From Clavaria fumosa (lineage: Eukaryota > Basidiomycota > Agaricomycetes > Agaricales > Clavariaceae): 64,000 nt of DNA. This document shows, piece after piece, positions 10,055 to 22,149 of this stretch. The stretch is from assembly GCA_951802425.1 (NCBI GenBank), contig OX637804.1:2108001-2172000 (forward strand), read 5' to 3'. Numbering within the stretch: position 1 is the first letter of the stretch; every line of letters begins with the position of its first letter. Below the pieces are notes generated by a model that saw only the letters and a list, made by a program, of their open reading frames with translations, ran no database searches and was not told the origin of the DNA. The translations under genes were made by a program, and so were the position numbers.

Positions 10055-11435
10055 TATTTAACATATGCTGTGTTCCATTCTTTACTCTGTAGTATCAGTA
10101 TCTTTGCAAAAGATGATTATGAGACTAAAATCTGAGCTCAAATTCTGTTGATGTAGAAATAACAGCTACCTGGAAGGTGAAGCCATTGCCTCTGGTATGA
10201 CATAGGTCAACTTGGGGATGATATTTTTGGCTTGAACTTGTGCAAGCTCACACAAGTTCAAAAAAGTTTTGCTCAGCTTGTGGCAGTGGAAATAACCAAA
10301 TTGTTGAGAAACTCAGGGATTCCGACAAGAGAAACATAAGCACCGGGAAAAGATTCGCCTGGCAAGGAATTATAGAGACAACAGCGGGAATTGTGGGAGA
10401 AGGTACGGCGGCCTACATAACTGACCAACTTGAATTGTTCAAGCTGGCAAGACTAGAGGCAGCGCAGACTATTGCATACCCCACCTGCTACTTCGCAACT
10501 CATGCTCCTCGGGGTCCACGGAGCGAACACCAGAAGCATCATGCGTCAGACCTCGGAAATTGTCAGCTGGGCATGCTCCACACTTCGATTCATCGTGCTC
10601 GAGACGAAGCGCACCTTGGTCATATGACAACAATACTGCGGCGATGATATGAAATGATAGCCATCTCCGCGGAGGCTAACGCAGCGTGAGTTGCAGCAAG
10701 CGCTGAGAGTGCCGGAGTTATGAACCAGAGAAGCATTCGGCAACAGGATCTGCTGTCACGTTTCCTTTGTTACTGTATCGAGCACAACCCCAATTTTCCA
10801 GATCGGCGGCGTCGATCATTCGGTGACTTCACTTAGTCTTTGGGCCGCATGATTCGCAACTCAAAAAGGTCTCTTGTACTCACTCGAGCGACTCCGTCAC
10901 CCCATCAAGAATGACCAGCGGGTGGCCATTGCTCGCACGATTTGCGTGATGATTTGGAGAATTTAATCTCTGACGCTGAGACGGACTTTTCAAGACTGTA
11001 AGTTACTGCATCGAGCAGTTACCAGCAGTGCTCATTGACGCCACTGATTCGCCTTATCTCTACCAGTGCGACACTCGCAAACCCCGGAGACCCGAATTTT
11101 CTCCCTGTTCTGCTCATTCAAACGACACGTCACTCCCATCCAGTCAGCGGTGGCTATTGTCACCTCGATTTGCGATCCGGAGACTTTTAATCCGTGATGC
11201 CTGGCACGCGCCTGGCTTCTTTGAGGATATTATGTGCGGGGATCTTGGCAGTTAGATGCGGCGTGCTGTCGCCATCTCGGAAACCAGATGGTCCGAAGCT
11301 GCATGGAGCAAGAAGTTCAAGCTCATGACCTGTGGACAAACACGGTCTCTGAACGTGCGTTAGAATTCAGGTCACCTCCCCACCGACTTTTATGTACCAC
11401 GTCAAAAGATCGGACCATACATGATGCAAAGTCTT

Positions 11436-11467
11436 GCACGTGCAGCGCCACCGTAGGGAATAAAAGG
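11436..11467 (+). promoter_or_regulatory. E-box-like GCACGTGC and TATA-like AATAAAAGG upstream of trefoil gene A
   Basis: GCACGTGC lies at 11436-11443 and GGGAATAAAAGG at 11456-11467, about 50 bases before the ATG. Both recur before copy B (TATA-like at about 24626-24637). Copies C and D keep GGGTTAAAT/AGG at about 32712 and 34402. Conservation at fixed spacing in four loci supports a core promoter. Confidence 0.5.
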
Positions 11468-11514
11468 ACATGGGTTGAATCCTCGAGACTCCAACATAAA
11501 AATTCATCCTCACC

Positions 11515-12167
11515 ATGGCCCTTCCTCAAAACCCCGTCTTCATCACTAACGCGCAATACCAAACTAAGGTCGTTGACCTTTCTCAGGGCCAGCCCAATGG
11601 GCCCGTCATCTTGTTTTCGCAAAACGGTGGCGATAACCAGCAGGTCCGTATGGACCTCTACACATTCTAGAAAGCCGCCCACTTAATGAACGCAGTGGTC
11701 GTTTGAACAAATAGGCGGGGACACTTACAATGTCCAGTCGCAGATTCCAACTGCTTCCTTCATCAATGGTCCAGATGGCGTCGACGTACGCGCTAAACAA
11801 AGTGTCCTGTGTCGAATCTCATTTTAACGTGTTCAGCCCCCCGTTCCACTGAGTGGGAACATCAGCCCTACTGTCTTCAAGGTGAAGGTCATAGGAACTG
11901 CTGGCGCAATTGCCGTTACGTATGGTGTTCAGAACTTCCCTGTGAAATTTGACTCACCGGAATCCCGACCAGCATCCAGAAAAATGACTTGTATTGGACT
12001 GCCCCTAACGGCAACGACCTCACACAGGTACATCCTTCCATCTTCTTCGGTTTGGATTTGCTTGTACGCTTTGGCTCAGACATTTGCATCAGGTTATACT
12101 CGACCCCGGGCACGGCGCGGGGGGCTCTGCCAGCGAAGCCCAGAAATGGCTCATTGCCTCCGTTTAG
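11515..12167 (+). CDS. small QxW beta-trefoil protein, copy A
   Basis: Five exons splice to an intact 143-residue protein: 11515-11643, 11696-11785, 11837-11919, 11973-12027 and 12093-12167. Introns are 51-65 nt, all GT-AG, and every junction keeps the frame. Residues 1-45 carry a ricin-B-like repeat (VVDLSQGQPNGPVILF, then GGDNQQW across the first intron, a QxW motif). Later come LYWTAPNGNDLTQ and a final GSASEAQKWL with a second QxW-like triplet. Size and layout match mushroom ricin-B-type lectins and I66-type protease inhibitors, both beta-trefoils of about 150 residues; I cannot decide between them. There is no signal peptide, so it is probably cytosolic. It lies inside a transposon island yet has no disabling mutation. 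Confidence 0.75.
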
Positions 12168-13751
12168 GTTCTGTTCTCAAAATACCAGCGCCTGGTTTCC
12201 TCCCTCCCTTTTGTGTTTTGTGATTGTTTCTGAATTGTTCTTCTGCCTCGAGCTGCCCTCAGTAGTCTTGTAACAACAATTCTTGAGTCTCGCTAGTGTA
12301 CTTTTTTGGCAATCTGCCATCTGCGATCTCAAATCCCGTGAAATGTCTATGAATTCTTGCGCGCAAAAGAAATGAGCAAATCGGGCAGTGCACGAGTTCT
12401 GCCCCTTTTGTGATGAATTGATCGGACCTGATCGTGCCCTGATCGAAACCTGATCGATCGCGGTTTTCGCGTCCCCGGGATGCCCGAATGCGTCAGCCTC
12501 TCGTTCTTGGGCTCGGACTCCATGACCATTCCACTCTGTCATTGATTCTGACTCAGCACTCTGTCACAGTATGACTTACATGAGTTGCAGTTTCACCACT
12601 CCTCATGACTGCGATTCTGCACTTCAAGACCTCACCTCCTCCACTAGGTGGGCTTTGAAAGACTCCATCAGACTAGCCAACATGGGTGAATCACATTTGA
12701 TAACCATCCAGTCCAAAGCACTGTGATTGAGTCACTCAACCCAATGGAACCTACTCAACCCCAATGGTCCTACATTGTATTTCGCAGAGATTGCCCGCAT
12801 TGCATACCATGGTAATTCCACAAGTCTACAATACTCTCTGATGCAATGTGAATGAGCAAACTCTTAGAAATCGCATCTTAATTGGATTGCTAATGACAGA
12901 GGCACTATATTGTTGACAAATTCCTCTTGACTTTCTCCCCAACAACCATGTGTCAACTAAAACGAGACAAGGAAAACTCACTGCGGTTGGTGGTGAAGAC
13001 AAGGACAAGATGACTTCTGACTGTCCCTTTTGCATATTTCCACAATACAGATTAACGAGCTTCGGAAGTAAAGATGCCTGTACATAGATGTGGACTGTGT
13101 GAAATGATAAGGCCAGACATTTATTGTCAATCTAAGAGCTCACCATATATTAGATGGGTCATGCACTTCTCTATACATTATTGAACTGGAAGCCATAGTC
13201 ATTTCCAAGACGACTGTATTCGTAGATTCCCAGTGCCTTTAATGCATACTGGTAATCCTCATGGATGACTTCCTGAAAATGCACAGGAATCAGGGGCCAG
13301 CTTTCTAATATTTACTGCACACGAAACTGAGCCCATCTTCAACTAGCCACTCTCATCACTGTGTCCTCCAGTTTTATGGTTGGACACCTTTGCACTCGGG
13401 CTAATCATTGCAGCTCATCAAATACTGCAAAGGTGCAAATTTTGAGCACTGCATACATTGCTTCCCTGGCCTGTACTGTCTGACAGGAGAACATTTCGTA
13501 TGGACATTATTACCTTGGTCAACCCTTACCCCATGTTGCATATATTGCATGAACAAGGAATGAAACTACATGACTAGTGAATTACCAAAATAGATAATGG
13601 CTGTGCCCTGCAATCCATCCTACAATTTCTGGTTCACCACATCAACACATTGTTGAATCCAACTTCCCAAAGTTTGGCATACTATGCAATTTCTATGTTG
13701 GCACCACAACATCACATTAAAGTCTTTCAATGTCACTGAGGGGGTAAAGAG

Positions 13752-14295
13752 GGGACAACATGTGAGAAAGTAATTTAAACTCCACTAAGTGAAATTCTTG
13801 GCAGGGGAAAAATGTGGCAACTGTCACTTTTTGACAGCTGCTGTCCAGCATGTCACCAGCATATCCTGCACATCACCAGCATGCCCACAACCTCAGTGCT
13901 CTCTGAATTTCAGGCCTGTGCCATTCCTGTGCCCATTCCTGTGCCCCTCCCTCCCCTCCCCTTAACTTTCCCTTCCCTTGCCCTCCCTTAATCACATCTC
14001 CTAACATTTCTGTGAGTATTTCTTACCTAATCTTTCCCCTATCATGCAGTTCTGACTGACTTCCTTTCAATCAGATAAGGGTCTTTCCCTGACTTCACAT
14101 AGTGAGTCATCTTTGTGTTAAGTGAATTTGCTTTCCTTCAATTCAGGGAGATTCCTTCCACTCCAGAGCAGCACAGGACCTAATGTGAGTTGTGAGGCTG
14201 TCCTGATTTCATGTCAAATAATTATAGGTTTATATTTTAGGAACCCCCCCACTACCCCTGAATAAGAGAGAGCAGAGGAGAGGAGATTAGAAAGA
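13752..14295. other. CpG-poor spacer before the Helitron remnant
   Basis: The stretch is TG/CA-rich DNA with C-rich runs (CCCTCCCTCCCCTCCCC near 13950). I find no coding frame, terminal hairpin or LTR end. Confidence 0.35.
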
Positions 14296-15340
14296 ATGAT
14301 GAGGTTGATGATGACACCCACAGATGAGCACTGTAGTAGGAGTAGCAGCAGAACCCCTGGTGGCAGAGGTGGAGCTCCACTGCCCCAGCCAGTATTTGGG
14401 GTGCAGCCTGGGGTTGGATGGCCATTGCCCCAGCCAATGTTTGGGCAGCCAGCTAATGCCCCAAGACCTAATGCTGGGCTCACCTACCCCATAGTACCAA
14501 TACATGGTCCCCAACCACATGGTGTGCCAGGAGGTTTTGGGGTGGTGGGTGCTCCACAAGGTCATATTGTGGGCTGGCCTCAGGCAGTGTATGGAAATAT
14601 TGATGACCCTTTTGCCATGCAATATGTTCTACCACCACTCCATGGTGGGATGCCTGTATATCAAGGTCCAGGACATGAACCCCACCACTACATCCCAGCT
14701 GTTGCCCATGTCCATCTGCCTGGGCTGCACAAACAAGCTCCCCCTCCACCCCCACAGGCCCAGGTTTGGGAACTGGAGCAAGAGCAAGCACTACAGAGGA
14801 GAATACTAGATGAGATGGATAGGGAAAGGAATGAGGTAATGCAAAGAGAGCATGATGCATACAATGACTGAGGTTCAATTGTGAAGAGCAGCACATCGTC
14901 ATCAAAGGAGGGCAGCTCAGGCAGCCCATCAACAGCAAAGAAGAGAGGTTGAAATGCTGTTGCAGAAGCTGTACAAAGGCAGAGAGAGGGAACAGGCTGC
15001 TGCAGATCAGCTTCAACAGGAGAAGACAAGATGAGAGAGATGCAGGGCTGCACAAAATGAAGAGAATGCCATCAGGCATCAGATGCAAGCTGAGGTTCAA
15101 CAAATTGCTCATCCTGCTCAACTTGCCATGCTTTGCATTTTGATACTGAAAAGCTAACAAAGTCAACAAAGAACAATCCTAAATTTGACGCTTGCTCCTT
15201 CAGGGCCAAATTCAGTTGATTCCTATCCCTGAGCCACCTGCTAGCCTAAAAAATTTCCTATGTGGTGTGAGCCCTCTGTCTAGCAATTTTAAGAAAAATA
15301 TCTGCCAATGTAACAATGCTTTTGTATTTACTTCTGTTGG
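14296..15340 (+). pseudogene. Helitron-type protein, N-terminal remnant
   Basis: A Pro/Gly-rich frame (14296-14871) runs into a charged coiled-coil region (QRREVEMLLQKLYKGRERE) broken by TGA codons. After a gap comes IPIPEPPASLKNFL, then NNAFVFTSVGV (about 15213-15343), which resembles the segment before the Rep domain in fungal Helitron helicases (usually ...IRxYNxAFAFTSxGV). NICQCNNAF here would be NIRQYNNAF-like, again C to T changes. The remnant is cut at 15341 by an LTR. No Rep or helicase motifs follow. Confidence 0.5.
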
Positions 15341-15860
15341 TGTTATGAACCCATCTGGTCACATAAGCACAATCCCTGCTCCAGACTCTGAACTCCACAC
15401 CAACTCTGGCCTTCTCCAATCTGCTCTGTCATAACTCTGCATACTCTGCTCTGCACCTCCCTAAGACTCTGTTCTGCTGTCCTTCAGACCTTTCAGACTT
15501 TGTTCTAGAATGTTCTCCCACCATTCCTCTGTTCTGGTAACCAATGGGAGGATGCCCATGATGCATGGGAATTGTTGTTATTGTTGTCTCTTTGTTCCTT
15601 GAAAATTGCACAGGCACTTGTGGTGAAACTCTCCTTGAAATTTGATATACACTATGTTTCAGAGTACTCCTATATTCCTGTTTTTGCAGTATAAGATCCC
15701 ACCTGTACTTCCCTGTTCTCCAGTTTGAATCTTAATCCTGAGCTTTTGTCCTCATTGTTCTCCATGTTCTCCATGTCCTCTGATCAACTCTGAGCAACTC
15801 TGACAGACTCTGACAGACTTTTACTCTAACTTCTGACTTTGCCTTAGGCATTGTTTTGCA
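15341..15860 (+). repeat. truncated gypsy LTR inserted in the Helitron remnant
   Basis: It starts TGTTATGAACCCATCTGGTC and follows the LTR at 7539 closely for about 520 bases. It then stops at about 15860, without the expected GGACCATGACA end. No internal sequence follows, so it is a truncated solo LTR. Confidence 0.65.
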
Positions 15861-16132
15861 GGGTGGCCTCTAGGCGAGCTAGCAAAGGTCCCTCAATGAT
15901 ATTAGACTTTGGGGTTTGGATATGGTGGCTGAAACATGTTTCTGGGCAATTTCTTAGTATTTGTTTTATAACTTCTTCTTTGCAGACTTTCTTCGATACC
16001 ATCCCATTTTAGATACTTACTTACTTGAAGCTGTAGTAGATACTACAGCATATGACATAAACTCGATTACCCACTTACATGCAAGGATTGCTGTTGAGAG
16101 CCACCTTAGGTACTTGACTGGGCATTGCATAG
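15861..16132. other. unassigned repeat-like spacer
   Basis: This is AT-rich sequence between the truncated LTR and the next 5' LTR. I see no gene or terminal motif. Confidence 0.3.
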
Positions 16133-16357
16133 TGTAAGGCTATAGGCCTTTTCTTTTCTTGTATTACATAATCTATATACCATATTAGTCTACTAGCATA
16201 GCCGCTTAGGCTATGCTTACGTCAGCGGCCCTCTGGAGGGCTGCTTGCCTATATATACCATGTCGCAACTGTACACAGAGGGTAGATCCTCTATATAGAA
16301 CTACGACACTCAATATACCGTTGAGTCTGGTTCTTTTGAGGGATAGAAAGCCTTACA
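16133..16357 (+). repeat. 5' LTR with perfect 8-bp inverted ends
   Basis: The repeat starts TGTAAGGC and ends GCCTTACA and has CTATATATACC at about 16248 as a promoter candidate. It is short (225 bp) compared with the 750-850 bp LTRs of the other family here. The sequence after it (ACTTTTTTGAACC) is not an obvious tRNA primer site. Confidence 0.75.
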
Positions 16358-16617
16358 ACTTTTTTGAACCTTCAACACAACAAGTGTGGTTAAAATGGGT
16401 CACCCCTGTATAGCTGCACAGAAAAAGCACAACAGAAAGGGAGGAGAGACTCCTCCCTTGGTAGGACCACTGCACAACACAGGCATTGTGCAGCCAGAGG
16501 GAATAGGACCCTCCGTCGAGCCCAGCAGTGACCTACCGCTAAGGGCTGACATGGCGTCACTGGCCCCTGACAATGGCATTAGGTCCAAAACACTGTTGAC
16601 ATGAGGAGGGTGCCACA

Positions 16618-18256
16618 ATGCACCAAGTCACTGGCGAGGTGCCATTGGTAGAGAAGGCTGGGCCTTCAAAAGGAAAGGGCAGAGAGCCCTTAGAAACCTG
16701 TGAGAGGTGGCCATGAGAGTGGTCAAGCTTGCGGGCTCCCTCCAATGTTGGAGATGAGCAAACAGCAATAGTGCAAGCTAATGCTGTAGCCAAGAGACTC
16801 TTGGATATTCAGGCGGAACTCTCCAGCCAGGACAAAGAGTTTGAAGCTCTTGTAAGGGTGATAAAAAATCGCCAAGCCACGATTCGGCAAAAGCTAAGCG
16901 AGGAAGCTACCCACATTAGGAGGGTATTGGACTCGCTAGACGAGCAAGGAACTGCGCTAGCGGCTCCCTTATGGCGGCAATGCCGTGAATCGTTGGAACC
17001 TGAGGTGGGGCTTGCCCCGCTGAGTCAGGCGCTCTTGGGGGTAGCCCTGGAGGCCAGATGGTCAGCGCAAGGAAGGGTGGCAAAGAGAGAACCACGCAGA
17101 CAGTTCTCGAACCCCTGGTGAACCAGGGGTGGAGGGCGGCGGCCCTCGAGAAACAGCAGAACTGGAGTCGTGGCCTATGCCACACTACCCGCAGCTGGGT
17201 CAGTGGGAGCCAATGGGCCGAATGGGCCTGTTCGGATGGATGGAACCACCCCAGAAGGAGCAGGAGATTACTCAGGAAGTATCCCCAAGTTCTACAAACT
17301 ACCAGAGTGATGTATTACATCACTACCTCATGATGACATGAGACAAAACCTTGCTATTATTGCCTGAGGCAATAGCTGAGATTAAGGGGATCAAGATTGA
17401 CCCCCCTGAGCTTTATGATGGACAAGACGACCTCGTCATCTGGGAAAGGTGGCTCAATGGCCTCCTTAGTTATTTCTACTTTTATAGAGTAGTTGGCCCA
17501 CAGTTAGAACACCAATGTGTTATGCTAGTGGGGTCGTGCTTAAGCAGAATAGCCGCTACTTGGTATACCCAAGAAGTAACAGGTCTATCCTGTGCTCCTC
17601 GAAGGTCCACCTTCGAGGAATTGATAACTGCTATGTTTAAGCGGTTCCTGACCGAGGTAACAGCCCAGAAGGCAGTGGATGCCTTCTATCAGGTGAAGTT
17701 TACAAAGGCGAAGGGCACCTTGGGATTCTGGAACGAACTGGTCCAGGTGGCAGAGAGAATGCTCACCCTGCCTGATGCCAGTACGATGAAAAGGCAGTTC
17801 CTTAATGGACTGCCTAATGAGATGGTGGAGGCCATCTTCAAAACTTGCGCGATTAGCATCGAGTTATCCTCAGTCGAGGATATTATTGATGCTAGTCGCC
17901 AAGTGGAAGTGACCCTCCACTACCTCCAGCAGCAGAGGGCAGTGCCTTTGGCAGGGAACCAGGCAGGTCCCAAAGGAAACCCACCCACAGGTAGAGTACC
18001 TGTGGGGCAGAGGTTTGTGAGACTGTGGCCGTATCGGCTGCACACAGACTGCAGGCCAGGGGAACCCGTTCCCCTGCGGATCGACTGCGTGCGAGACAAG
18101 CACGCCCAAGCTGGAGGGAGCAAACCCCAGCTAGAACCATCTAAGGCAGTGCCCAAGATTGGGGTACGAGGTGGAGAGGAGTGGAAAGCTCCTCTAACAT
18201 GCTATGTATGTGGGAAAGTAGGGCACTACGCGAATGTGTGCCCTCAGTCACAGTGA
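16618..18256 (+). pseudogene. gypsy gag with C-terminal zinc knuckle
   Basis: The frame starts MHQVTGEVPLVEKAG at 16618, is hit by TGA at 16714, continues to about 17121, shifts frame, has another TGA at 17339 (MMT-stop-DKTLL) and then runs openly through the Gag core (YDGQDDLVIWERWL, FWNELVQVAERML, QFLNGLPNEMVEAI) to a CCHC zinc knuckle, CYVCGKVGHYANVC. A TGA after QSQ at 18254 may be the true end or another lost Arg. Gag would form the particle and the knuckle bind RNA. Confidence 0.8.
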
Positions 18257-18594
18257 AAGCCAGAGGCTTTTAGGGGAAATGTAAGGAACTATGCCTTACA
18301 AGAAGATCCAGGCAAGATGGAGCCCGAGGAACCGCAGGAGACACCTGTGGTTGAAAGCGAGGAGCCGGAGGGTGAAATCCCACCAGAGGAAGTTGCGGAA
18401 GATGACTATGCTGGTCATGGGGACCAGTACGATTCAGACGAGCTTGAGGAGGAGACGGAAAGCAACCAGGTTGCTGGAATCTGGGAAGTGGAAGAGGATG
18501 AGGTCCTCTACATGATGGAAGTACGCATCAGCCATGTCGACGACAGGCTGTTCCGGGCGCACATCTGGAAGAACAGACAGGATCATGCCCAGTA

Positions 18595-21500
18595 GTGACA
18601 AAGGAGGCAAGGCAATGCCTCACAGCCTACATCACTGTGAATGGTGTAAAAGTGTACACGCTTTTCAATTCGGGAAGTACCCCAGACCTGATGAGCCCAG
18701 ACTTTGCCCAGGTGATGAAGGTACCAACCTTCCAACTGGATAATCCAGTTCCTATTCAACTCAGCTGTATTGGCAGCCAATTGACAATCACACACAGATG
18801 CCATGTAGTGGTGGATTTGGGAGGAATACTGGTGGAAGACCAGTATTTTGATATAGCAAACATTGACCGCTATGATATCATAGTCAGAACAGCGTTCATG
18901 TATGACCGCCGTGTGATACTGGATGTGCACCGACATGCAATCTGGATTGGCAAAGGAAAGGGGAAAACCCTTCAGGCGATGTCGCCCAGTGAGGAGACAG
19001 AAGCATTAAGCCTCCATATATTGGCTAAGAATGCACCAAGGAAGGAAGCTCGAAAGAGCTGACTACACTCGGGCCCCCGGGATAAGGGTGAGCCCTGGAA
19101 GGGGGAAGAGGCTAACACCTCTGTAAAGATAGACGACACCTACCTCGAAGGCAGGCATGAGTACTGGTTTAACCAGTATGCCAAGCTCATTGGGGGAGTT
19201 CCCCCCAGACTGCCACCGTTTCAGGCAGTAAACCACCGCATACCATTAATAGATGAAAAGAAAGTCTATAATTATTACCTGCCTTGGTGTGCTGAGGCAT
19301 TCAAGGAACAATTCCTTGAGAAAGTGAACCGTTATATTACTAACAGTTGGTGGGAAGCAGGAGCAGCATCACAAGCAGCTCCTATGCTATGCATACCAAA
19401 AAGCAGCTGGAACCCACTGCTACAGACAGTGGTAGACTGTCGGAAATGGAATGCAAATACTGTACAGGATATTACCCCATTGCCTGATCAGGATCAGATC
19501 AGGCAGGACATGGCTAGAGCTGCATATAGGTCAAAAATTGACCTATCGGACACATATGAACAAGTATGCATAGAGCCTGAGGACGTGTGGAAGATGGCGT
19601 TCGCGACTGTCTTGGGCACCATGTTCTCACAGGTGATGCAGATAGGGGATTGTAATGCCCCTGCTACCTTCCAGCACCTGATGATGCACATATTTTGTCA
19701 TCAGTTGGGAAAGTACGTGCATGTGTACTTAGACGATGTATTCATCTTCTCTAAGACCTTGGAGGACCATGAGCATCACTTAAAAATGGTCTTTGAGACC
19801 CTCAAAGGCATGAGCCTTTTCTTGAGCAAGAAGAAGTGCTCACTATATGCGAAGAGCATAGATTGCTTAGGGCATATTATAGATGCCCGAGGAATCCACA
19901 TTACAGTGGATAAAATGGATAAAATCTGTAACTGGAAAATGCTGACAAGCGTTAACAAGGTACAGAGGTTCCTCAGATTGGTACAGTACATCAGACAGTT
20001 CATGCCCAATCTGTCTGCTTATACTGGCCCCTTAGCCAGTCTGTGTAGTGAAACATGAATGTTTCACTGGAGACCACTCCATGACAAATGCATGGAGATG
20101 ATTAAGGCATTGGTGTGTAAAATGCCAATATTATGCCTGATAGACATGGTGGTACAAGAGCCAATATGGCTCATGTGCGATGCCTCAGTGTCGGGTGTAG
20201 GGGCCATGTATGGCCAAGGAACAACATGGGAAACCTGCTGTCTGGCAGGGTTTATGTCTATGAGGTTCAGCCTGGCCCAGTTTAGTTATAAAACTTGGGA
20301 CTGGGAGGCCTTAGCAATTATCGAATCGCTACAGAAATGGGAGGATAAACTCCTCAGTAGATGAATCAACGTGGTCACAGACCACGAAGCGCTGGGGTTC
20401 TTTAAGAACCAAATGCACTTGTCTGGCCAGCAGGCCAGGTGGATGGAATATATGGAGAGGTTTGACTACTCCATCACTTACATTAAGGGTGAGCACAACA
20501 AAGTTGTGGATGGCCTTTCGCATTACCATATGAGTGATGCAACAGATGAAATTCATCCAGACCATGAGTACATGAAGGCAGACATTTGCCTTGACCCTGA
20601 AGGGGACGAGTTGCCCCGCAGACGCCTGGAGGAGGTGTGTGCACTACAAGTATGCGCACCTGCCGCGGACCAGGAGACCGAGCAGGAGCAACCGCCACCT
20701 GTGCCCCAAGTGGACGGGGATGTGAGGGATGTGACGCTCGTGCCCTTAAGGCCCCGCATGGAGGGGGGGGATAGTGGGATGCTGCAAAGCATCCATGATG
20801 GTTATGAACAGGATTGCCTGTTCAAAATAATACTGGAAAAACTGGGAAATTACACTGGTTTTAAGATCAGGGATGACCTGATCTTTGCTGAGAATAAAAA
20901 GGGAGACAAGGTGCTCTGCATGCCAAGTACCCTTCATGAAGGGAAAAGTATCCCTGGAATAATAATCCAGGAAGCCCATGCAGTCCTAGGACACATGGGG
21001 TCGCGGATAACGACGGATTATGTCTGCTGTTACTACTGGTGGCCATCAGTGTCTAAGGACATCAATAAGTTTTGCTTGTCATGCAGGGTGTGCCAGATGA
21101 GCAAGACTTCCCCGCAGAAGCTGCAAGGGCTTCTACACACCCTTCCGATCCCCAGGCGGCCCTGGGAATCAATAGGAATGGACTTCGTAGGTCCATTTCC
21201 TATGTTGAAAGACGCAGACTACCTCTGGGTGGTGATTTGCCACCTCACTTCACTGGTACATTTAGTACCAGTTACCGTGTTGGTAATGGCAGCAGAGCCA
21301 GCCTGGCTCTTTCTAACCCATGTAGTGAGACTACATGGGCTGCCAGGATCGATCGTGTCCGACCACGATCCTAGATTCACCTCTGCCTTCTGGCAGGAGA
21401 CGCACTGACTACTCGGTATCAAGCTGCAGATGTCCACAGCTTTCCATCCACAGACGGATGGAGCGATGGAACGGTCGATCTGATCCATGTCTCAGATCCT

Positions 21501-22149
21501 CTGATCTGTGGTCCAACCAGACCAGATGGATTGGGCAGAGTGAATCCCAATGGTCGAATTCGCCATTAACGCATCCATAAGCGCATCGACAGGGTTCGCC
21601 CCATTTTAGCTCACCTATGGGTACATGCCCCAGATGATGGCAGAGTTGCCAGACGACCTCTGGGTGGTGCCCAGAGGAGTAAGGATGTTTGTGGAGAAAG
21701 CTGCACTCAACCTTGCAATGGCACATGACACAATTATATAAAGTCATGTCCACCAGACGTTTTATGCTAACCAGTGTAGACAGGCAGAGCACCCATTTAG
21801 AGAGGGAGAACTAGTCTACCTCTCAATGGAGAACTTGAATCTCCCTAAAAAATGAGCTAGAAAGCTCATGCTGAAGTTCATTGGGCCTTACCCAATACAG
21901 TCGTGTAGACCAGAATCGTCTATGTATGAGCTGGAGCTCCCCGATTCACTAAAGTTGAGGAGAATCCATCTGACATTCCATGTCAGCCGGTTACAGTGAC
22001 ATGAGCCAAATGACAATGCGTTATTTCCACGTCAGGAAGTGAAAGTCTTTTATGACTTTGGTATGGACCTGAAGGAGGAATGGCTAGGATGTGGACGTCC
22101 CCATGAGCGTGGAGGAGGGGTATCCCCCTCTTCCACCTGCTGGTATTAG
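18595..22149 (+). pseudogene. gypsy pol: protease, RT, RNase H, integrase
   Basis: One reading frame without indels covers the aspartic protease (LFNSGSTPDL; the catalytic Asp is Asn, GAT to AAT), reverse transcriptase (VVDCRKWN, KIDLSDTYEQV, YLDDVFIF), RNase H (CDASVSGVGAMYGQG, VTDHEAL), the integrase HHCC region (HAVLGHMGS, CRVCQMSK) and core (GMDFVGPFP, SDHDPRFTS, HPQTDGAMERS), then HLTFHVSRLQ. In-frame stops lie at 19060, 20056, 20362, 21406, 21481, 21541, 21853 and 21997 (all TGA) plus 21607 (TAG) and 21739 (TAA). No chromodomain is visible at the end. Confidence 0.9.

Larger units (their letters stand above)
10179..13751 (+). repeat. segmental duplication, copy A (partner 23316-26992)
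   Basis: Copy A aligns along its length with 23316-26992, beginning GAAGCCATTGCCTCTGGTAT and ending GGGGGTAAAGAG, with only small indels. It carries one beta-trefoil gene (11515-12167). Copy B lies about 50 bp from the aminopeptidase start and near two further trefoil loci, so I infer that B is ancestral and A a transposed copy. In A the outer parts have lost CpG sites while the gene has not. Confidence 0.85.
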
